Below, one piece after another: positions 9,784 through 18,789 of a stretch of 64,000 nt of DNA. The stretch's first letter is position 1, and each line of letters starts with the position of its first letter. The position numbers and the translations under genes are program-made. Below the pieces are notes generated by a model. The model worked only from the letters and a program-made list of their open reading frames with translations, had not been told where the DNA came from and searched no databases. Source of the DNA: Eukaryota sp. TZLM1-RC (taxonomy: Eukaryota > Metamonada: BaSk clade); contig JAUPSS010000002.1 of assembly GCA_040285825.1 (NCBI GenBank), positions 682,001 through 746,000 of the forward strand, in the 5' to 3' direction.

Positions 9784-10440
9784 TTATCGAGCCTTTAGAT
9801 TCTTCAAAGAACGCTTTCTGGATGTTTTCACTTTTTGACGCGATGGTCCATCACCTCCTTTCTTAAACCAAATAATCCCTTTCCAATTTTCAGCCATGAT
9901 TTTGATTTTCTGGACAAAAAAGCTGAATCTCTTTTGGCGATAAATACAAAAGTCGAAGCAATTACAGTGAGTAGCTTTTCTTTTTTCTTTATGTAGATGG
10001 TGTTCCAATAAACTTTGTCTTTCAGTGTTGCCTCTTCGATGATTCACATTAAGCCACTGTTTCAGTAGGTTGAGCAACATCGACAGACTCTGCTGTCATT
10101 GCTATCAGATACTGATAGTCCTGAACGGAGTAGGAGTTGGAGTCAGTTGGATCAACGGAGAGTGAGATGTCATGTGAGGCTTGGGTAATATGACAATACC
10201 TTAATTCAAAAGCTGAACCAGCTGACCAACCCACTAGATTACTGTGGTTGGGGTCCATAACCACAAAAGAAGGGTTGGCTTTCTGGGAAGGCCTTTGTTG
10301 CTTACTGGGAGGCATTTCTGGCCTTCTAGGCCTGGTGCCTTTCTGCGGCATAGTCTTGGATCGCTTGATATGAGTGGCGTGGAAATTTTCCACTACACAT
10401 GCAACTCGAGCTTCATTGTTGGTGCGCTTTTTGCTAGTAG
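9784..10440 (-). other. Unassigned open frames upstream of the Fanzor relic
   Basis: Two overlapping minus-strand frames, 9784-10080 (98 aa, basic, with KGIIWFKKGGDGPS) and 10049-10465 (138 aa, Pro/Arg-rich), abut the Fanzor N-terminal remnants. I recognise neither. They could be part of the same mobile unit or chance frames. Neither has a convincing start context. Confidence 0.25.
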
Positions 10441-10443
10441 GCT

Positions 10444-10480
10444 TGACGGTGTGTGAAAAAGACACAAGCTCACACCGTCA
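10444..10480. repeat. Perfect 10-bp inverted repeat (hairpin)
   Basis: TGACGGTGTG (10444-10453) and CACACCGTCA (10471-10480) are exact reverse complements around a 17-nt loop. It lies at the end of a Pro/Arg-rich open frame. Confidence 0.8.
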
Positions 10481-10491
10481 GTGACCACAGA

Positions 10492-10528
10492 GTACTTTGG
10501 CTATCTGTCCCGAGATAAACCAAAGTAC
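10492..10528. repeat. Second hairpin, nested stem
   Basis: GTACTTTGG (10492-10500) pairs with CCAAAGTAC (10520-10528); inside it TATCT pairs with AGATA around a 6-nt GTCCCG loop. Two strong stem-loops thus lie within 85 bp. Confidence 0.8.
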
Positions 10529-11440
10529 CAGCAGGGGCACACCAGGAGCTGACTGTCATTGTTTCTGGAAGCAAAGACATCAAGAGTTTATTGGTTTATG
10601 TTCACAAAGCCTGGGACACAATATGAGAAGGGAGAAAGGACACGTCGCATCATCTTGTCAGGAAAGACACCCTCCATGAACGACAGAATGGTTAAGCCAC
10701 AACGGAGACAAAAGCAGCAACCTCATTGGATATCTGCATAACATGTTCTAGGAGGATACGCTCAAAGGTGCGCTGGTGATGATTGTCGGGTACATCACCA
10801 CTGATGTCCAGTAAAGCTTACCATTTGGCGCTGATAAACTCACGCCACTGGTTGGCAAAGACGGAAACCCTAGGTGAGAATGTTGCCGGCGCAACGTACA
10901 CGAGGCGTAGGTTGGGTGCTGGACACCACAAGAAACCGGAGCACGTTGTAAAGAAGTTGCTTCCAGCACACCGGTCCATCTATAAAAAACGGCGGTGTGC
11001 TTCCGCAAAGCGACGGGCTGTCGTAGAAATAAAAATGGAATAGCACCACAGGCGGACCCCTAGGCTTTCAATACGGCGGCTTGATGAACACAGTGCTGGA
11101 AAGGGCCAGCTCGGGCGGGACGACAGAATGAAAAGAGCGTCGTAAACAACAGCTTCCCTAACGAAGGGCTGTCGGTTGTGGTGCACTAAGAAAATCACAA
11201 AAACACAACACAGTTTCGAGAACTGCTGCTGTAAGATCCAACTGCTGAGGTTCGGGCGCTTGTAGGACAAAAACTCGAGCAAGCCTAGTAGCAAGTACTG
11301 CAAAACGTTGCTTATTCGTAAGCTGACTCGCCAGTTCCGACTACACTACAGGAGACAAAAGGTATTAACTGATGCTGCCACTGTTGCAGTCGTCGGTGCA
11401 GTGGGCGTGACAGTCGAGAAAAAAGATTAGTTTCAGTTGT

Positions 11441-11747
11441 GAAAGTCAACAGTAGAATTTAGTTTATTTACAACTTACATTACTTTTCTTTTTTAGTTCT
11501 AAGTTTATTTTGCTAAGTGTGGAAGTTCAATAAACAAAAAAATTTCTTACATCTATAAAAATGAGAAGTTGTGACAGAAAGATAAAGAGACACTTCAGTA
11601 GGTTATTCTCGAACTGTTTAAACCATTTTCATTCCTAAAGAGTCAAATTTGATAAAGTTGTTTTTGAAGACAGCAGTAGTAGTTTAACCAACGGATTTTG
11701 TAGTTTTGATGAGTTCTTATAATTGTTTCAACAATTTTGATTGTAAA
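11441..11747. other. Intergenic, AT-rich
   Basis: Contains a relic resembling the 3' tail of LINE subfamily C at about 11490-11550 and otherwise nothing I recognise before the MULE target site at 11748. Confidence 0.4.
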
Positions 11748-11756
11748 TTTGACCAA

Positions 11757-11777
11757 GGGAAAACACCAAAATCCACA
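11757..11777 (+). repeat. MULE left terminal inverted repeat
   Basis: 21 bp, matching the reverse complement of 20970-20990 except one base (GGGAAAAC versus GGGACAAC). Confidence 0.9.
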
Positions 11778-11846
11778 TGATTAAATCAATTTCCATCAAA
11801 ATCCACAGCAACATTAGTCCCATCTTTTTCATCAAAAACCACAAAA

Positions 11847-12462
11847 ATGACTATTGCTCTTAATCTTAATAAACTTAAAGCTTCTGAACCTATATCCATC
11901 TCAGTGAACGATACTTTCGAATCTCCTGACAAAATGATAACAACTCTGCATCAATATGGTATTGAAATCAACAAAGAGTTCTCTCCTGCTCAAAATAACA
12001 ACAAGACCCGCTGGGAAATCAAGTGTGATGATGAGAAGTGTCCCTTTCGTTTTATTGCTACGTCCCCTCTTGATTGCGATGTTTGGATTGTTACGAAGTT
12101 CGTGGAGCACAACACACCTTGTCAAGCACAATCAAAAAATCACGTTCCTGCGAAAATTGTGGCTCTTATGTTGAAAGAGGATTTCAGACGTTGTGGACCA
12201 GTATCTCCAACTAGAATGCAGAGGATGTCTGACATGCCAATCAATCATAACGCATGTTCTAGAGTGTTAAAAGAAGAACAAATGTTGTTATATGGAGACA
12301 AGGAGAAGTCCTTCAGCCTACTACCTCGTTACTTCGAACGTTTGAAACAGAAAATGCCAGGAACTGTGGCTTTTGTTGAAGCAGGTGATGATGATCGCTT
12401 TAGTCGTTGCTTTTTGGCGTTTTCAGCATCCATTACTGGTCAGCAATATTGTAAACCTGTGA
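11847..12462 (+). pseudogene. MULE transposase, N-terminal part (interrupted by retrotransposon)
   Basis: ATG at 11847. About 205 codons: an N-terminal zinc-binding DNA-recognition region (CDDEKCPFRF...WIVTKFVEHNTPC, a WRKY-GCM1-like Cys/His cluster) followed by the start of the catalytic domain (...QQYCKPV). The frame is cut by the Ty3 insertion at 12463; the remainder resumes in frame at 19637. The combined frame is 1770 bp, 589 codons plus stop, with no other lesion, so the transposase was intact when the retrotransposon landed. Confidence 0.95.
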
Positions 12463-12541
12463 TGTTGGCGCCCTAAGGCTTATATAATATGAATAGAAAA
12501 TAAATCAGACTTTTCTTTACTACAATAGACTTTAGGCAACA
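12463..12541 (+). repeat. 5' LTR (79 bp)
   Basis: Identical to 19554-19632 at all 79 positions. Contains a TATA-box-like TATATAATA at about 12481 and an AATAAA at 12499-12504, so promoter and polyadenylation signals are compressed within 25 bp. Confidence 0.95.
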
Positions 12542-12618
12542 ATAATTATTGGCCATTTTAAAGTCAAAAGGTATACCATAACTTCAGCATTAGCGAACAT
12601 CTTCAGACACTTTACAGC

Positions 12619-13092
12619 ATGTCAGACATCTCCCAACCAGATATCTCTGACTCTAATCCACCACTTAATATGCAGCAGGTACCAGCATCACATACACATG
12701 ATATAGAGGGCAACGAGGCAACGGACCCGGATCCCACCTCCCCCTCCCTTAATGTAGAAGAAGATGAAAGAGTGGACGAGGTCCCTCCATCTTCAACAAC
12801 AGATGAGGTAACGAGAACGGACCCGGCTCCCTCTCCCCTCAGGAAAAAAGTAACAGATGAGGTTACGAGAACGGACCCGGCTCCCTCTCCCCTCAGGAAA
12901 AAAGTAACAGATGAGGTAACGAGAACGGACCCGGCTCCCTCTCCCCTCAAAGCAATGGAAGAGGCAACGAGAACGGACCCAACTCCCTCTCCCCTCCCAA
13001 TTCTAGAACCTGTCTCAAAGGGAACGGATGGAGATCCCACCTTAGACACGTCTTCCCCATTAGGAGAATATGAAGAAATCAATCTCAACTAG
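12619..13092 (+). CDS. Retrotransposon ORF1, low-complexity protein with 18-residue tandem repeats
   Basis: 157 aa, acidic, Ser/Thr/Pro/Asp-rich. Contains three consecutive copies of an 18-residue unit beginning DEVTRTDPAPSPL (54 bp each; 12802-12855, 12856-12909, 12910 onward) and a degenerate fourth. First ORF after the 5' LTR, so it is in the position of the Gag N-terminus. It stops (TAG 13090-13092) six bases before the next ATG at 13098. I know of no homologue. A reversed, decayed counterpart with its own repeats lies at about 45480-45820, which supports it being a genuine part of the family. Confidence 0.7.
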   Translation: MSDISQPDISDSNPPLNMQQVPASHTHDIEGNEATDPDPTSPSLNVEEDERVDEVPPSSTTDEVTRTDPAPSPLRKKVTDEVTRTDPAPSPLRKKVTDEVTRTDPAPSPLKAMEEATRTDPTPSPLPILEPVSKGTDGDPTLDTSSPLGEYEEINLN

Positions 13093-13097
13093 ATGAA

Positions 13098-14861
13098 ATG
13101 GAGGGAGAAGACGACTCTTCTGAGGGGTTCTACAAGTTATTAAGAGAGGACGCGGAGGCTTACCTCGAACCAACAGATTTCTGTCTGTTCGAGCAGCTTC
13201 CCCCTTTATGGAGTTACGTTCAAAAAAGAGGCAGAAACGTTGGTTTCCAGACCCTCGGAATGATTGGGGATACCCAAAAGGTATTGGAAATTCCCCTCAA
13301 TGAAAGGAATGAACTCATAAAGGCACTTGATAAACTGAGTAGAGAGACATTCGGGCGTAACGCAGAACGCCGCCCCAGAATCTCTGGAATGGACAAGAGA
13401 ATCAATGAATTGATGTCTCTTCCCATCAAAGATAGATTGGATTGGAAGGCCTCCTTCCTAGATCAATACGGCAGGAGAATAAGGTTTCTCTCCATCGAAC
13501 AGAGAAGTAGGACCGACTCGGAAGACATCCTACAATCCAAATTGCCTGCCTGGTTTGATCCTAACTTTGATACGGAAATCCATAATTACACGGAGCTGAC
13601 AGAGGGTGCTCCCACATATTTTAGGGAATTTATGGAGCAGGAGGATAGTAGTGAACAAGACAAGCTTGAACCAGTAACCCCTTGGTTCGATGCAGACGCT
13701 CTGAATAACATTCATTCGGAACGATCAGCTGTATCCACGTATAGGAGCCGTCCTAACAACTATATCCAACAACATGGTAACTCGTTCACGAAACAACGAG
13801 AGTTTAGACAATGGGTAACGGGAGATCCATCCACATCTCTCCACCTTCCCAAATTGCCTGTTGTAGCCCCTATAATTTCTGAAAAAAGCCAACCAATACA
13901 GGTCTGCTCTATTGACAGCATACCCGAACACGTTCCAACAGTGAACGTCCCGGAGCCTGTAACAAGACAAGACGTTGCTCCTCAGGAAGAACCAACTTCC
14001 TCCCATCCCATGGAATGTGAAATTGGAGAAGACATAGAGTTGAACGGGCCAGTCGTTGGAGAAACGGCTCCTCCTCAACCCTCAGTAAGAAACTCTTCTT
14101 CCGACAGATCCATGCGTATTGAGGACCTACAATCCTCAAGAAGAGCTATTGACATGAGTATAGCTAGTAGCCTTCATAGACAGATTGATCCACGGTCTAA
14201 GGATATCGACTATAAAAGACCTCGATTATCCGCTGATGACCCTATCAACAAAATGTCTATCATAGCTTTCCTTTTAAAATATCAAACTTGGGATAAGTAC
14301 GGGCGAAAGATAGCTAATAGAAGCTTTGAAGCCCCAGGTCAATCAGATTGGACCAGAGCCTTTATGATAGCTACCCAGCTATTTGGAGAAGGCCAAGCAG
14401 AAATAACCCAAGATAGGATTAAAGATCTCCCCAAACATATACGCGACGAGATCGCCAGGGACACAACACAGCCTTTGGTAAGGATTGACCCAGCTATAAC
14501 AGATAAGCTCGGACCCCCAATCCACCATTATGATTTATTTAGGAGCATGATGATGAGCACTTGCCCTACAGGAATATCCAGCATGATCGACCCTAGCCTT
14601 CTATCTAGATGGCAGAGTCAAGGTTTACTCGGTGTTGATTATACCGACGCCGAGGTCATGGTATTTCTGTTAAAAAGAACACAATTTACATCATATCATG
14701 AGGCTTGTACAGCTCTAATGAAGCCTAGAATAAATTGGAGAAAAATCCACAATAGGCATGAGGCTGACAACGAGTTTGGTCGTTATGTAGAAGATTTTGG
14801 AGACGTCTTGAGAATGACCACCTACATGACCGACCTAACCATCCCCGATTTAATTAGATGA
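13098..14861 (+). CDS. Retrotransposon Gag-like protein
   Basis: 587 aa, not recognised by sequence but in Gag position. No zinc knuckle inside it; the knuckle follows the TGA at 14859-14861 in the same frame. The degenerate element at 42540-45850 encodes a related block (NWRKVNS.. ..MENLENLLRISTYISDI aligned with NWRKIHNRHEADNEFGRYVEDFGDVLRMTTYMTDL) and continues past the TGA position with a sense codon before SSG. The TGA here is therefore more likely a point mutation than programmed termination. Confidence 0.75.
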   Translation: MEGEDDSSEGFYKLLREDAEAYLEPTDFCLFEQLPPLWSYVQKRGRNVGFQTLGMIGDTQKVLEIPLNERNELIKALDKLSRETFGRNAERRPRISGMDKRINELMSLPIKDRLDWKASFLDQYGRRIRFLSIEQRSRTDSEDILQSKLPAWFDPNFDTEIHNYTELTEGAPTYFREFMEQEDSSEQDKLEPVTPWFDADALNNIHSERSAVSTYRSRPNNYIQQHGNSFTKQREFRQWVTGDPSTSLHLPKLPVVAPIISEKSQPIQVCSIDSIPEHVPTVNVPEPVTRQDVAPQEEPTSSHPMECEIGEDIELNGPVVGETAPPQPSVRNSSSDRSMRIEDLQSSRRAIDMSIASSLHRQIDPRSKDIDYKRPRLSADDPINKMSIIAFLLKYQTWDKYGRKIANRSFEAPGQSDWTRAFMIATQLFGEGQAEITQDRIKDLPKHIRDEIARDTTQPLVRIDPAITDKLGPPIHHYDLFRSMMMSTCPTGISSMIDPSLLSRWQSQGLLGVDYTDAEVMVFLLKRTQFTSYHEACTALMKPRINWRKIHNRHEADNEFGRYVEDFGDVLRMTTYMTDLTIPDLIR

Positions 14862-14870
14862 AGCAGTGGG

Positions 14871-16166
14871 TTGATAACCATATCTCCCGCTCTAATAGCC
14901 GAGTACTTCCTTATGGGTTTGGATAACTTTGCTATATCGAGCGAACTCCTCCCAGTATGGACTAGGGAATCCTTGTGGGACTCACCGAACAGAACAACTC
15001 TACTCGATTTGATATCGACAACGAGGAGACATTTCCTCGCTTGGTGTTACAGAGCAGGAAACAAGCCCACATTGGATGTACTAAGGAACAGGGCTAATGA
15101 AGAAGATATTCCTTTGGGACTCACGGCGATGAGAACTTACTCAAGAGGAGTAACACCATCAGCCCAGGCTCCATCAAAACGAGCAAGACGATCAGGTGGG
15201 AAGTCAAGAGGAACCCCTCAACACAAATACATCCCTGAAAAGCATGAACGAGAAGGATCAAAATTCTGTACATTCTGCAGCAACGTCGAAGGTAACAATC
15301 CTGTTGGCCACACTGTATTCGAATGCAAGGACCCTCGTTGTGCTAGAAGCAGAGTTCCCAAAGAAGAAAGATTCAGATTAGGAGAACAGGAGGCGCCTGC
15401 TAGTAGAGGCAGTGTAGAAAGGTGCCGAGGTGGCCGTGGTAGACGTGTACATAGATTCAAATTTAGAGGCCGTGGAGGCCGTTTTAGAGGTCATAAAGGA
15501 AGAGGTCAGTACAGACCTATACATAACATAAACACAACAGAGGACATATCATCAAACGCATCCCCTACTGAGTCAAAACCGACCCGTTCGAGTACGGTTC
15601 CTCACAGACGGATCAACAACAGCAACCGGAACAGCAGGACAGGCAACTTTCCTAATCGGGTACATATCAACGCAATCAATCACAACCAATCAACAACCGA
15701 TTTAGGAAACCCAGTCAACAACTTTCCAACAGCTCAACAAAATCTTTTAATTCCTCTACAAATTCACCAAACCAGCTCTGATATCAATAGCATTTTTGAT
15801 ATTAATTCTACGGTTAGTGAAAACCACGTCAGGTCCCAGCGTTCTCCATTTCTAAGACTGGAGATATCAATAAATGATATTAAAATGATTGCGACTATAG
15901 ATTCGGCTGCGTTTTGTTCAGTTATTACTGCAGATTTAGCTGAACAATGCCATATGTCAATCAATAGCAAGGATACTATTAAGTTCTTACCAGCTAATAA
16001 CGTATCCACAAAATCGCTAGGGAGTGCAACTGGTATTCTGTCGTTCAACGTAGGAAGCATTGCGCAACAAGTTCACTATAAACATACTCTTCCCATAATC
16101 CCGGGTTCGAACAAATTATTAATAGGGACAGACATGTTAAAAAGCACTTGGGCTTCAGACGGATGA
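14871..16166 (+). CDS. Retrotransposon Gag C-terminus (zinc knuckle, RG-rich) and aspartic protease
   Basis: Same frame as 13098-14861, directly after its TGA. Contains a Cys/His cluster CTFCSNVEGN..HTVFEC..CARSR (atypical knuckle), an Arg/Gly-rich nucleic-acid-binding tract (about 15410-15510), a Ser/Asn/Thr-rich linker and a retropepsin-like domain with the active-site motif MIATIDSAAFCSVI (D-S-A in place of D-T/S-G-A) and a downstream KLLIGTDML block. It ends at TGA 16164-16166; the protein logically continues in the +1 frame across an A-run at about 16138-16144. Confidence 0.85.
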   Translation: MITISPALIAEYFLMGLDNFAISSELLPVWTRESLWDSPNRTTLLDLISTTRRHFLAWCYRAGNKPTLDVLRNRANEEDIPLGLTAMRTYSRGVTPSAQAPSKRARRSGGKSRGTPQHKYIPEKHEREGSKFCTFCSNVEGNNPVGHTVFECKDPRCARSRVPKEERFRLGEQEAPASRGSVERCRGGRGRRVHRFKFRGRGGRFRGHKGRGQYRPIHNINTTEDISSNASPTESKPTRSSTVPHRRINNSNRNSRTGNFPNRVHINAINHNQSTTDLGNPVNNFPTAQQNLLIPLQIHQTSSDINSIFDINSTVSENHVRSQRSPFLRLEISINDIKMIATIDSAAFCSVITADLAEQCHMSINSKDTIKFLPANNVSTKSLGSATGILSFNVGSIAQQVHYKHTLPIIPGSNKLLIGTDMLKSTWASDG

Positions 16167-18789
16167 TGGTCTTTTCATTAGATTAGACAAAGAACACCGC
16201 ACTTTGCTAAATGCAGAATCAGAATTCGACTCTAGGATCGCTCAACATTCGATTGGGAACTTAGATAACCAATCACCAAGTCCTTCTGATTTTGAGGAGC
16301 AATTAGCAAGATCTGGATGTGAGATAAATTTAGATGATAGTAATAATAAACTAAAATTAACGAGTCTACTAAAATTATTCAGCGATGTTTTTAGTGAAAC
16401 TCCTAATAGAAAAGGAATCGATTGTAATCCTCTAACAATCCCCTTTAGAGATGAGAATGCTATAATACACAAGCCTGCTAGACGGTTAAATCCCAGCAAA
16501 ATGGAAATAGCAAACAAAATATTTGATGAACTGATCGAAATGGGCTATGCAGTTGAATCTAATTACAAATTCAGCTCTCCTATTGTCTTAGTTATATATC
16601 CTGACGGGAAGAAACCCAGGTTAACTGGAGACTTTAGTGGTAAAGATGGAGTCAATGCCCATACGATTTCAGTAGAGCCTAATCTACCTAGGATTAGTGA
16701 TATTTTAGAATTTTTGAGTAGAGCAAATTACATCGCCACGCTTGATTTACCAAAAGCTTTCTGGCAGATGAATGTAGCTGAGAAGGATATTGAGAAAACA
16801 TCAATCTCAATTCCTGGAAGGTCAATCATGTTTAAAAGAGCTTGCTTCGGATTAAAGAACATCCCAGCAGTTTTTCAAAACGTAATGATGGAAATTTTCC
16901 AAATAGACGGCGTTTTCATATACATCGACGATATCATAATAGTTGGAACGACATTCGAAGAATTTTATAAGAGATTACAAAGAGTTCTCCAATGCGCCAG
17001 AAATAGACGTGTAAATATAGGCTTACGTAAATGTAAATTCGTAACATCAAAACACCCTATCGACATTTTAGGAAGTTCCTTCCAGGATAAAACTAGATTT
17101 ATTAGTAAGAAAAAAATCGAAGCCTTGATGAGAATCCCTAGACCAAAAACAGTGAAAGAAGTTCGCTCATTGGTAGGATCCATCAATTATCTTAGAGATT
17201 GGCTTCCAGGTATTTCTGAATTAATTGCTCCAATTAACGAGCTAATTAAAGGAAAACCCAGAATAATTAAATGGACTAGCAAGCATGACGATTACTTAAA
17301 ACAAATAAAAGACTTAATAGTAAACCACATGCCCCTTGAATTACCAGCTCCGGGCAAGCGAGTATTGATAAGTACTGACGCTTCAGATGTAGCAGTAGGA
17401 GGTGTCATTTGGCAAGAAATTGAACCCTACTCCCCTGCAGGAACCCCGCTAAATAAAAGGAAAGTAAAACCTTTGTCATTCTATAGTAGATTACTTACAG
17501 AAACACAAAGAAAATGGTCCACATTACAAAAAGAATTATATGCAATACTTTTGATTTTAACTGAAAGTTGTTTAGAAAGCTACTTGTTAACTAGACACTT
17601 AACAATTTTCACAGATCATAAAAACATTGCATTCCTGGCTACAGCCCCAGAGAAAAATAGAATTGTAAAGAGATGGCTGCCGATACTATCTGAATTCGAC
17701 TTTGACATAGTCCACGAACCTGGTGAAGACAACCATTGGGCAGATATGTTATCGAGGAATATTGATTTGGATCAAAACGAGGAAACTCCTTCTATTTGTA
17801 GCATAAATATACCAGATACTTTACTTTCAAATTACGAGATATCTCCACTAGACGATGATTCTGATTCGGATCTTGAAGACATCCCATCAATCTCATCTCT
17901 AAGTAGACACCAAGACCTACCTATTTTTTCTTCTTGGTTCTCTAAGATAAGATCTGAACAACAAATAGCCAAAAACAACAACGACTCGTTATTTGAAAAT
18001 GCAATTCTAGATGAAAATACTCAAATTTGGAAAAATAATAAAAACAAAATTTTGATTCCAAAGAGCCTCAGAAAACAGGCACTTCTATTAATACATGGTT
18101 TGGTTCAATCTGGTCACCCTAGCAAAAACGATAGTTTACACAAACTATCCAAAAGCGATTTTTACTGGCCCAATATGAGAAAGGACCTTATTAATCATGT
18201 CAAGAGATGCCCAACTTGTCAAAAAACGGCTCCAGTTAAAAGATCAAAAACACCTTCCACAGGATCTTTATGGGCAGATCGTCCTTTTGCCAGATTAAAT
18301 GTCGATACAATTGGACCCCTAAATTCTGACAACGAAGGAAATAAATATCTATTAGTATTTGTAGACTCTTTTACTGGATATACAATTTTAGTCCCTCTAA
18401 AAGAACTCAATGCCTTAGAAACCGCAGATGCCTTAATTTGGAATGTTTGCGCTATCTTCGGCATACCTATGTTAATTCATAGTGATAATGGACCTGAGTT
18501 CGCCAATGCGACTTTCAAAATAGTGTGTAACAGATTAGCGATTGAGATGAGTAATTCAATTCCCCACTATTCAGAAAGTAATGGACTTGTAGAACGTAAA
18601 CATAGAGACGTTCTTCAATGCTTAAGGAAACTATTAATAGATTTCAATGATTACGGAAATTGGTCTACATACGTACCTATATCCCAACTATTAATAAATT
18701 CTACTAAAAGCAGAAAAACTGGTTTTCCCCATACGAACTCATGTTCGGTTCTTCGATTAGTCCAAGAACAGACCCTGCTAATATATTAG
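16147..18789 (+). CDS. Retrotransposon Pol: reverse transcriptase, RNase H, integrase
   Basis: Open from the A-run shift to TAG at 18789. Reverse transcriptase with LPRISDILE, LDLPKAFWQM, ACFGLKNIPAVFQ and the catalytic FIYIDDIII box near 16915-16935; RNase H with LISTDASDVAVGGVIWQ and IFTDHKNIAFL; integrase with an HHCC zinc domain (HGLVQSGH...CPTCQK) and the DDE core: Asp in LNVDTIGPL, Asp in IHSDNGPEF, Glu in GLVERKHRDV. The C-terminal 16 residues after TKSRKTGF are out of frame because one T is missing from a T-run at about 18722-18725; the true continuation is the frame starting at 18741. Confidence 0.95.
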   Translation, partial: LGLQTDDGLFIRLDKEHRTLLNAESEFDSRIAQHSIGNLDNQSPSPSDFEEQLARSGCEINLDDSNNKLKLTSLLKLFSDVFSETPNRKGIDCNPLTIPFRDENAIIHKPARRLNPSKMEIANKIFDELIEMGYAVESNYKFSSPIVLVIYPDGKKPRLTGDFSGKDGVNAHTISVEPNLPRISDILEFLSRANYIATLDLPKAFWQMNVAEKDIEKTSISIPGRSIMFKRACFGLKNIPAVFQNVMMEIFQIDGVFIYIDDIIIVGTTFEEFYKRLQRVLQCARNRRVNIGLRKCKFVTSKHPIDILGSSFQDKTRFISKKKIEALMRIPRPKTVKEVRSLVGSINYLRDWLPGISELIAPINELIKGKPRIIKWTSKHDDYLKQIKDLIVNHMPLELPAPGKRVLISTDASDVAVGGVIWQEIEPYSPAGTPLNKRKVKPLSFYSRLLTETQRKWSTLQKELYAILLILTESCLESYLLTRHLTIFTDHKNIAFLATAPEKNRIVKRWLPILSEFDFDIVHEPGEDNHWADMLSRNIDLDQNEETPSICSINIPDTLLSNYEISPLDDDSDSDLEDIPSISSLSRHQDLPIFSSWFSKIRSEQQIAKNNNDSLFENAILDENTQIWKNNKNKILIPKSLRKQALLLIHGLVQSGHPSKNDSLHKLSKSDFYWPNMRKDLINHVKRCPTCQKTAPVKRSKTPSTGSLWADRPFARLNVDTIGPLNSDNEGNKYLLVFVDSFTGYTILVPLKELNALETADALIWNVCAIFGIPMLIHSDNGPEFANATFKIVCNRLAIEMSNSIPHYSESNGLVERKHRDVLQCLRKLLIDFNDYGNWSTYVPISQLLINSTKSRKTGFPHTNSCSVLRLVQEQTLLIY

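Larger units (their letters stand above)
10080..11440. other. GC-rich island of unknown nature
   Basis: Base composition rises visibly to about half G+C, against roughly one third in the surroundings, with a sharp return to AT-rich sequence near 11440. No long conserved frame: open frames on both strands overlap (for example 10783-11043 + and 10748-11008 -) and none matches a family I know. Several perfect inverted repeats lie in the first 450 bp. Could be a foreign insertion, part of a DNA transposon or a structured RNA locus. A LINE-C-like 3' tail (AAGTGTGGAAGTTCAATAAAC) follows at about 11512-11535. Confidence 0.45.

Noticed and set aside
10102-10118. CRISPR-like or tRNA-like structure in the hairpin-rich island
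   Set aside because: The inverted repeats are all different from each other and not regularly spaced, and no cloverleaf with a T-loop could be built.
12612-13088. 158-codon open frame on the minus strand
   Set aside because: It mirrors ORF1's tandem repeats; repeated codon-balanced units keep the antisense frame open. No independent support.
13098-16166. TGA at 14859 as programmed stop-codon readthrough between Gag and Pol
   Set aside because: The zinc knuckle lies after it and the decayed relative at 42-46 kb has a sense codon there, so point mutation is the simpler reading.
16204-18789. Start of Pol at 16204
   Set aside because: That codon is TTG inside a frame that is open further upstream; Pol is continuous with the protease across the A-run.
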